Source of the DNA: Lachnoclostridium sp. An169
Lineage (GTDB): Bacteria; Bacillota; Clostridia; Lachnospirales; Lachnospiraceae
Assembly (NCBI RefSeq): GCF_002160525.1
Contig: NZ_NFKT01000025.1
Span: 1-64,000 of the forward strand
Direction: 5' to 3'
DNA length: 64,000 nt
Shown here one piece after another: positions 58,783-64,000 of the stretch. The position numbers and the translations under genes are program-made. The notes beneath the pieces are model-generated. The model was given only the letters and a program-made list of their open reading frames with translations, was not told where the DNA came from and searched no databases. Position 1 is the first letter of the stretch; the number at the start of each line of letters is the position of its first letter.

Positions 58783-59346
58783 ATGAATACAGAAGAATAT
58801 CTTGTATATTTAAGAGAAGGAAAACGGGTAAGCGCCGGTTCAGGGCTCCATGAGATCATGCACCGACTCTCACAGGAGGCCCTTGAAATCACGGCGGAGC
58901 TCAACAATGGTTACCATTCACCGGAGGAGATCCGGAGTCTGATGGAGCGGCTGACGGGGAGGAAGATTGATCCCTCGTTTTCCATGTTTCCGCCGTTTTA
59001 CTCTGAGTGCGGCAGAAATATCTTTCTGGGGAAGAATGTTTTTATTAATTTCGGATGTCATTTCCAGGATCAGGGAGGCATCTACATCGGGGACGGGACG
59101 CTGATCGGCTCCGGTGTGGTGATCGCCACCATCAATCATGACCTGGACCCTGCACGCCGCCATGACAATATTCCTTCTCCGGTGCATATCGGGAAAAATG
59201 TCTGGATCGGTTCCCACGCGACCATTCTTCCCGGAGTGACAGTGGGGGATGACGCGGTGATCGCGGCAGGTGCGGTTGTGACAAAAGATGTTCCGGAGAA
59301 AACGGTTGCCGCGGGAGTGCCTGCCAGAGTGATCCGGAATATATAA
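58783..59346 (+). CDS. Sugar O-acetyltransferase (LacA/Maa-like)
   Basis: 187 residues. An N-terminal helical part (1-60) is followed by a left-handed beta-helix of hexapeptide repeats (about 70-180: IFLGKNVFINFGCHFQDQGG, IYIGDGTLIGSG, VHIGKNVWIGSHATILPGVTVG cited in parts). The catalytic His lies in ATINHDLDP. It transfers acetyl from acetyl-CoA to a sugar or similar hydroxyl. The ATG at 58783 has AAGGTGAAG upstream; an ATG at 58765 has none. It stands alone; acceptor unknown. Confidence 0.9.
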   Translation: MNTEEYLVYLREGKRVSAGSGLHEIMHRLSQEALEITAELNNGYHSPEEIRSLMERLTGRKIDPSFSMFPPFYSECGRNIFLGKNVFINFGCHFQDQGGIYIGDGTLIGSGVVIATINHDLDPARRHDNIPSPVHIGKNVWIGSHATILPGVTVGDDAVIAAGAVVTKDVPEKTVAAGVPARVIRNI

Positions 59347-59398
59347 GTGGAATAAATCGGAGAGCCCCCGCATAGGATTGTGCACGGGGGTGATCATT

Positions 59399-60511
59399 TT
59401 GATCTATGTTGTGCAGAAAGGCGATACTCTTGAGGGGATTTCCGAGAACACGGGAATTCCTCTCTGGAAAATTATATATGACAATCAGCTTGAGGACAGA
59501 GACCGGCTCGCACAGGGGCAGGCGCTTCTGCTCCTCGGGGAAAATGAGACAGGAAACCTTGGAGACGGGATGAGGACGGGAGGCTATGCCTATCCGTTTA
59601 TCGAGCCTGTGATTCTGGAACAGGCACTGGGGGCGCTGGGGGAACTTCTTGTCTTTTCTTATGGTTTTACCTTTGAAGGAAAACTGGTGCCGCCGCCCCA
59701 GGATGATCTGTGGATGATTGAGGCGGCGTGGAACCGGGGCGTGAAGCCTGTGCTCGTGCTGACTCCGTTTTCCGGAGGGGCATTCAACAATCAGCTGATC
59801 CGGGCGCTGGTGGAGAATCGGGAGATTCAGGACCGGGTGATCGAGGAACTGCTTGTGACCGTGGAAGACCGGGGCTACGCGGGAGTTGATGTGGATTTCG
59901 AGTATATTCTTCCGGAAAACAGAGTCTCCTATGCGGAATTTGTCGGAAGGCTGAAGAGACGGATGAATGAAAACGGATATCAGGTATCGGTTGCTGTTGC
60001 GCCGAAGACTGCGGACGACCAGAAAGGTCTTCTCGTGGAGGGCGTGGATTACGCCCGGCTCGGAGAAAACGCAGATTTCGTATTCCTTATGACTTATGAG
60101 TGGGGATATACCTACGGACCGCCCATGGCAGTGGCGCCCCTTGACAAGGTGCGGCAGGTGGTGGAGTATGCCGTCAGCAGGATCCCGGGGGAAAAGGTGA
60201 TTCTGGGGATTCCCAATTACGGGTATGACTGGCCGGTGCCCTATGAGCGGGGAATCACCCGGGCCCGCACCATCGGAAATGTGGAGGCGGTCAGTATCGC
60301 CGCGGAGAACGGCGCGAAGATTGAGTATGCGGAAGTTTCCCGGGCGCCGTGGTTTTCCTACCGGCAGGCGGGGGTGGAACATGTGGTCTGGTTCGAGGAT
60401 GTGAGAAGCGTTACGGCGAAGGTGGAGCTTGCCCGGGAGTTTGGCCTGGCGGGGGTGTGGTACTGGAATCTGATGCGGCCGTTCCGCGCCAACTGGCTTC
60501 TGCTGGAATAG
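59399..60511 (+). CDS. LysM-GH18 protein (spore germination YaaH-like)
   Basis: 370 residues. LysM (about 2-46: YVVQKGDTLEGISENTGIP) precedes a GH18 barrel (about 60-365) with the DxDxE motif GVDVDFEY, acid Glu168, and FVFLMTYEWGY and GVWYWNL strands. The family contains cortex-lytic or coat-associated glycosidases such as YaaH/SleL, so a spore role is likely. There is no signal peptide, consistent with spore-coat delivery. I choose TTG 59399, preceded by GGGGGTGAT; TTG 59378 and GTG 59390 are alternatives. The ribosome site lies in the 3' arm of a CCCCCG/CGGGGG hairpin (59365-59390). Confidence 0.85.
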   Translation: MIYVVQKGDTLEGISENTGIPLWKIIYDNQLEDRDRLAQGQALLLLGENETGNLGDGMRTGGYAYPFIEPVILEQALGALGELLVFSYGFTFEGKLVPPPQDDLWMIEAAWNRGVKPVLVLTPFSGGAFNNQLIRALVENREIQDRVIEELLVTVEDRGYAGVDVDFEYILPENRVSYAEFVGRLKRRMNENGYQVSVAVAPKTADDQKGLLVEGVDYARLGENADFVFLMTYEWGYTYGPPMAVAPLDKVRQVVEYAVSRIPGEKVILGIPNYGYDWPVPYERGITRARTIGNVEAVSIAAENGAKIEYAEVSRAPWFSYRQAGVEHVVWFEDVRSVTAKVELAREFGLAGVWYWNLMRPFRANWLLLE

Positions 60512-60577
60512 TTTGTCTTGACAATTGCTCCGGCGGCATCCAAAATAAAAGGCAAATGCAGAAAGTTGGAGAACACA

Positions 60578-61660
60578 ATGACAGACATGATTATATTCAG
60601 TTTTACAAGAACCGGAACGGAGCTGAACCGGAAGCTCTGCGGGCTCTGTGCGGCAGGAACGTGTCAGGGATATGCTGTGAAAAAATATGCCCTGGAATAT
60701 GAAAAGGACGGCATCCTGCCGCTGCCTGATCCCGTGAGAGAGTTTATCGGGAGGCAGTGGGGGAAAAGCGCCTTTCTTTTCGTCGGCGCTGCCGGAATCG
60801 CGGTGCGGTATATCGCACCTTTTGTGAAGGACAAGTTTACAGATTCCCCGGTCCTGGTGATCGATGAGAAGGGGCGCTATGTGATCCCGATCCTGTCCGG
60901 ACATGTGGGCGGTGCTGCATCCCTGGCGGATGAGATTGCCGCACAAATCGGGGCGACGGCGGTTCACACGACAGCGACGGATGTGCAGCAGAAGTTTGCG
61001 GTGGATGTATTTGCAAAAAGAAACAACCTTCTGATCGGGGACCGCACAGCGGCGAAGCGGATATCGGCGGCCGTTCTGGAAGGAGATAGGGTCGGGTTTT
61101 ATATTGCCTGCAAAGATGTGGAAATCCGGGGAAAGATGCCGGAAGAACTGATATTCTGTAAAACGGCGGAAGAAGCAGAAAGGCAGAAGTACAGGATTAT
61201 TGTGTCCGGAGAATCCTGCGGAATCAGTCCGTTTCCGGAAGAGAATACGCTTGTTCTGTATCCGCGGAGGATTACGGCAGGGATCGGATGCCGGCGGGGA
61301 GTCAGCCCGGAACTGTTGGAAAAAGGGTTCCTTGAGGTACTCGGGGAAAGCGGAATCCTGCCCGGGGAAGTGGAAGCCATCGCAAGCATAGACCTGAAAA
61401 AAAAGGAGCCTGCACTGCTGGCTCTCTCTGAAAAATATGGAATCCCGTTTTTTACATACTCTGCGGAACAGTTGAACGAAGTCCCGGCAGTGAGCTCGGA
61501 ATCCGCGTTTGTAAAGGAAATTACCGGCGTGGACAATGTATGTGAGAGAGCTGCCCTTTACCACAGGAAAGGGGCAAGGCTGATCCGGGAGAAGTGGAAG
61601 GGCGGGCAGATGACAGCGGCGCTTGCCGCACACCCGGTCATACTGAAATTTACGGATTAG
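60578..61660 (+). CDS. cbiG: Cobalt-precorrin-5A hydrolase
   Basis: 360 residues. It opens the delta-lactone of cobalt-precorrin-5A with loss of a two-carbon unit, in anaerobic cobalamin synthesis. The N-terminal domain (1-90) has FVGAAGIAVRYIAPF, the core (90-200) has ILSGHVGGAASLADEIA, and the C-terminal CbiG domain (from about 225) has GIGCRRGV and ASIDLKKKEPALL. GGAG precedes ATG 60578 by seven bases. Other cobalamin genes are not adjacent except cobK at the window end, separated by the convergent amt operon. Confidence 0.94.
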   Translation: MTDMIIFSFTRTGTELNRKLCGLCAAGTCQGYAVKKYALEYEKDGILPLPDPVREFIGRQWGKSAFLFVGAAGIAVRYIAPFVKDKFTDSPVLVIDEKGRYVIPILSGHVGGAASLADEIAAQIGATAVHTTATDVQQKFAVDVFAKRNNLLIGDRTAAKRISAAVLEGDRVGFYIACKDVEIRGKMPEELIFCKTAEEAERQKYRIIVSGESCGISPFPEENTLVLYPRRITAGIGCRRGVSPELLEKGFLEVLGESGILPGEVEAIASIDLKKKEPALLALSEKYGIPFFTYSAEQLNEVPAVSSESAFVKEITGVDNVCERAALYHRKGARLIREKWKGGQMTAALAAHPVILKFTD

Positions 61661-61688
61661 GGCTTCCGCGTTTTTGTCCGGGATGTCC

Positions 61689-61745
61689 GGAAAGAGAAAA
61701 AGAACGGAGCAGATATTCCACCCACTCCGTTCTTTTTCTCTTTCC
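61689..61745. terminator. Bidirectional terminator between cbiG and the PII gene
   Basis: A 21-bp perfect stem (61689-61709 with 61725-61745) with a 15-nt loop; the arms contain A-rich and T-rich tracts. It serves both convergent genes. Confidence 0.88.
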
Positions 61746-61754
61746 CCGCAGCTC

Positions 61755-62111
61755 TCAGTCATTGGACTGCAGTGCATCGTATCCGGTTTCCTGTGTACGG
61801 ATCTTTAAGGCACTGCGGATCTCATAGCTGAAGATCTTACCGTCTCCGACTTCCCCGGTGTATGCTGCCTTACAGATCGCCTCGATCGTTTTTTTCTCCC
61901 ATTCCTCGGAAGAGACGACGATCTCAAATTTGATCTTCGGCTGCATGAAGATTTCCACCTCGGATCCGCGGACGATTTCCTTGTACCCGCGCTGCGCTCC
62001 GCATCCCATAACCTGGGAGACCGTGATGCCGTTGACGTCGATATCGTTGAGCGCCTGCTTTACATCTTCAAATTTTTCTTCTCTGACGATTGCTTCTACT
62101 TTGATCATCAT
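61755..62111 (-). CDS. P-II family nitrogen regulatory protein
   Basis: 118 residues. Trimeric ATP/ADP and 2-oxoglutarate sensor that gates the ammonium channel. Family features: KVEAIVREEKFEDVKQAL, GCGAQRGYKE, the B-loop TGEVGDGKIF and C-loop LKIRT. In the T-loop the two tyrosines of enterobacterial GlnB/GlnK (46 and 51) are replaced by Val (KEIVRGSEV), so uridylylation at Tyr51 is impossible. It follows amt by 65 bases on the same strand, the usual amt-glnK pair. GAGGAGG precedes the start. It ends at the shared terminator. Confidence 0.94.
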   Translation of the reverse strand: MMIKVEAIVREEKFEDVKQALNDIDVNGITVSQVMGCGAQRGYKEIVRGSEVEIFMQPKIKFEIVVSSEEWEKKTIEAICKAAYTGEVGDGKIFSYEIRSALKIRTQETGYDALQSND

Positions 62112-62176
62112 AATAAATGTTTCCTCCTCACTTCACGAAACTTCACAATTATTTTCACGATACTGCCAAATCCGTC

Positions 62177-63418
62177 TTATGAATCCAGACCGTTGAAGGA
62201 CGGATAAGCACTCTCGCCATGCTGTGTAACGTCCATGCCGATCATCTCGTCTTTCTGGTCAACACGCAGCTTCGTGAAGATGCGGATGATGCCGATGCAG
62301 ATCAGTGTACCTGCAACTGCGACTGCAATGGTGACAAGGATACTGATGATCTGTGCCACGAACAGCCTTGTCTCGCCAAATACAAGACCATCCCACTGTG
62401 CCACGGAGTTGATGGATGACTGTCCGAACAATCCGGTTGCAATGCCGCCCCAGATACCGCCGATGCCATGGCATCCGAATGCGTCGAGGGCATCATCGAT
62501 TTTCAGTTTGTGTTTGATGAAGTTCATCATAAAGTAGCAGATCGGGCTTACCAGTGCGCCGATGATAAATGACGCCCAGATCGGGACGAATCCTGCTCCC
62601 GGAGTGATTGCCACAAGTCCTACTACAAGACCGGTACATGCGCCTACCAGGGTCGGTTTTCCGTCTTTTACCGTATCGAGGAGCATCCACATCAGAAGTG
62701 CGGCTGCCGCAGAGATGGATGTTGTCATAAATGCATGTGCTGCAAGACCGTCTGCTGCGAGAGCACTTCCTGCGTTGAATCCGTACCAGCCAAACCACAG
62801 AAGCGCTGCGCCCAGTGCGACAAACGGAATATTGTGGATGCGGTAGGATGTCTTCTCATATCCTTTTCTTCTGCCAAGGTAGATGGCAAGTACAAGAGCG
62901 CTGACACCGGAGCTGATATGTACGACGTTTCCGCCTGCAAAGTCAACAGAGCCGATGGATGCAAGGAATCCGCCCTGTCCCCATACCATGTGTGCCATCG
63001 GATAGTAAACAATAACAGACCAGAGGGCGATGAAAGCAAAGAGTGCTTTGAATTTCATTCTTCCGACCACTGCACCGGTGATCAGCGCCGGTGTGATCAT
63101 GGCAAACATCATCTGGAACGCTGCATAAACGAGGTGGGGAATACTGTCAGAATACGGTCCTGGCTCCCAGCCGACTCCGTTTAACGCTGCCCAGCGGAAA
63201 TCTCCGATAATGCCGCCGTGGTTGCCGCCGAATGCAAGGGAATAACCGAAAAGCGTCCACATGATAACGGAAAGCCCCATAATCGATACGCAGGCCATCA
63301 TCGTGTTTACAACGTTTTTCCTTCGAACCAGACCTCCATAGAAGAAAGCAAGTCCGGGCGTCATAATGAATACGAGCGCCGTGCAGATCATCATAAATCC
63401 TGTGTTTCCTGTGTCCAT
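62177..63418 (-). CDS. amt: Ammonium transporter (Amt/MEP/Rh family)
   Basis: 413 residues with about eleven membrane helices. It starts MDTGNTGFMMICTALVFIMT, followed by PGLAFFYGG, the family signature region DFAGGNVVHISSGVSALV with the first pore His region, FGWYGFNAGSAL, and DALDAFGCHGIGGIWG with the second. GGGAGG lies seven bases before the start at 63418; in-frame codons upstream to 63526 belong to the leader hairpin. It moves ammonium into the cell and is gated by the PII protein encoded next. Expression is probably controlled by the leader terminator. Confidence 0.95.
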   Translation of the reverse strand: MDTGNTGFMMICTALVFIMTPGLAFFYGGLVRRKNVVNTMMACVSIMGLSVIMWTLFGYSLAFGGNHGGIIGDFRWAALNGVGWEPGPYSDSIPHLVYAAFQMMFAMITPALITGAVVGRMKFKALFAFIALWSVIVYYPMAHMVWGQGGFLASIGSVDFAGGNVVHISSGVSALVLAIYLGRRKGYEKTSYRIHNIPFVALGAALLWFGWYGFNAGSALAADGLAAHAFMTTSISAAAALLMWMLLDTVKDGKPTLVGACTGLVVGLVAITPGAGFVPIWASFIIGALVSPICYFMMNFIKHKLKIDDALDAFGCHGIGGIWGGIATGLFGQSSINSVAQWDGLVFGETRLFVAQIISILVTIAVAVAGTLICIGIIRIFTKLRVDQKDEMIGMDVTQHGESAYPSFNGLDS

Positions 63419-63476
63419 AAAAATACCTCCCAAATTCCTGTTTGATTTAGTCTTTTGGAAATTTCCTAAAAACAAG

Positions 63477-63531
63477 AAAAGGTGCCTGATGGATGCCGGC
63501 GTTTTTTTCGCCTCATCATCAGACACCTTTG
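63477..63531 (-). promoter_or_regulatory. Leader terminator (attenuator) of the amt-PII operon
   Basis: On the minus strand an AAAGGTG-T-CTGATG arm pairs with CATCAG-G-CACCTTT, topped by GGCG/CGCC around an A7 loop, followed by TTTTCTTGTTTTT. It lies about 60 bases before the amt start codon, with a TATAAT-like box about 90 bases further upstream (63624-63619). The terminator would stop transcription before amt unless antitermination occurs, as in ANTAR-controlled nitrogen genes. The antiterminator itself is not identified. Confidence 0.7.
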
Positions 63532-63756
63532 TCTTGCAACAAGGATAACAGATCGCACTCTGGAAATCAAGAAAAAAAGAAAGAAAAAGCTGAGATTTGT
63601 TAAAATTTTAAGAAAATTATTATAAAAAAATAAAATTATCCGGCAGATTTACAGAAGAATATTCCGGTGGTAAAATAACAGGGGCATAAGTATATGCCGA
63701 AATGAAATCGGGAAGAACTGGCTGAAAAGCAGGCTGAAAAACAGACAGAGAAGGAA

Positions 63757-63791
63757 AACAGTATGACAGATAACAGTATGACAGATAACAG
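63757..63791 (+). repeat. 15-bp tandem duplication at the cobK start
   Basis: AACAGTATGACAGAT occurs twice in tandem (63757-63771, 63772-63786) plus five bases of a third. Each copy contains an ATG in the cobK frame, so the protein has two possible starts five codons apart. Confidence 0.85.
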
Positions 63792-64000
63792 AGAAAGACC
63801 GTCGCTGCTCATTTTCGCGGGGACAACCGAGGGACGGCTTCTGGCACAATACGCATCGGAGAAAAAGATCCCCTGTTATGTGAGCACGGCGACGGAGTAT
63901 GGAAAAAGTATCCTGGAAGGGATTGAGAACATTGAAAAAATATCCGGCAGGATGGACGAGAGAGAGATAAGGCGCTTTATTAAAGAGAAAAAGATCCGTC
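63763..64000 (+). CDS. cobK: Precorrin-6A reductase, N-terminal part (cut by window end)
   Basis: 79 codons are visible and the frame is open at the window edge. After MTDNSMTDNRERPS the sequence LLIFAGTTEGRLLAQYASEK is the nucleotide-binding start of CobK/CbiJ, which reduces (cobalt-)precorrin-6A with NAD(P)H. AGAAGGAA lies before ATG 63763; ATG 63778 is a second candidate created by the tandem duplication. The gene is in the same pathway as cbiG upstream, so a cobalamin cluster probably continues beyond the window. Confidence 0.85.
   Translation, partial: MTDNSMTDNRERPSLLIFAGTTEGRLLAQYASEKKIPCYVSTATEYGKSILEGIENIEKISGRMDEREIRRFIKEKKIR

Noticed and set aside
59132-61777. 881-codon open frame on the minus strand
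   Set aside because: It lies opposite the acetyltransferase, LysM-GH18 and cbiG genes, has Cys/His/Arg-rich shadow composition and no recognisable domain.
1-64000. CRISPR array, rRNA or tRNA genes
   Set aside because: No regularly spaced repeats and no rRNA or tRNA-like sequence were seen on either strand by eye; a tRNAscan or CRISPR finder run would settle it.

Overview
The window looks like a chromosomal piece of a gut Lachnospiraceae (Clostridia, Clostridium cluster XIVa type). The basis is moderate GC, strong AGGAGG ribosome sites, a T-box in front of pheST, typical Firmicutes gene families (DUF554, DUF624/YesL, YesMN-type regulators, SirTM sirtuin, DUF1703 ATPase), abundant glycoside hydrolases and cobalamin genes. 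The species call is inference. I see no rRNA, tRNA, CRISPR array or prophage.

Layout. 1-106: 3' end of a group II intron cut by the window edge. 0.2-2.9 kb: ABC-2 exporter (two permeases, one ATPase). 2.9-7.8 kb: T-box, pheS, pheT, queA, terminator. 7.9-8.5 kb: a HigBA-like toxin-antitoxin locus whose toxin has lost its middle. 8.5-9.3 kb: DUF554 membrane protein. 9.5-14.2 kb: tightly overlapping ABC operon (ATPase, permease, GldG-like, DUF4340). 14.2-19.3 kb: signalling block with an orphan winged-helix regulator, an XRE membrane regulator, an OmpR-type two-component pair and a cluster of zinc-ribbon membrane proteins led by a 29-residue membrane peptide. OmpR-style 11-bp direct repeats precede three of these promoters.

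19.3-29.9 kb is an accessory, partly decayed region: CPBP protease, HEAT-repeat protein, AbiE toxin-antitoxin pair, flavin reductase, NAD-epimerase, DUF362 protein, ApbE flavinyltransferase, and a two-gene operon of a class M sirtuin with a zinc macrodomain (ADP-ribosylation writer and eraser). Between them lie remnants of a transglutaminase-like protein, a GNAT acetyltransferase, an SDR, an arsenate reductase and a MATE pump.

30-57 kb is mainly a Gram-positive carbohydrate-utilisation locus. It holds a domain-permuted GH3, a GH42 beta-galactosidase, a YesL-like protein, a divergent GH78 alpha-L-rhamnosidase, an LplABC-type importer, a YesM/YesN-type two-component system translationally coupled to its own solute-binding protein, a lipoprotein, an AraC regulator, a GH2 enzyme and a second GH3 carrying an in-frame stop at codon 8. 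The set recalls the B. subtilis yes/lpl rhamnogalacturonan region but has no polysaccharide lyase, so rhamnose/galactose-bearing oligosaccharides or plant glycosides are plausible substrates (inference).

57-64 kb: decayed DUF1703 ATPase, a four-helix protein, an acetyltransferase, a LysM-GH18 protein, cbiG, a convergent amt-PII operon with a leader terminator, and the start of cobK running off the end.
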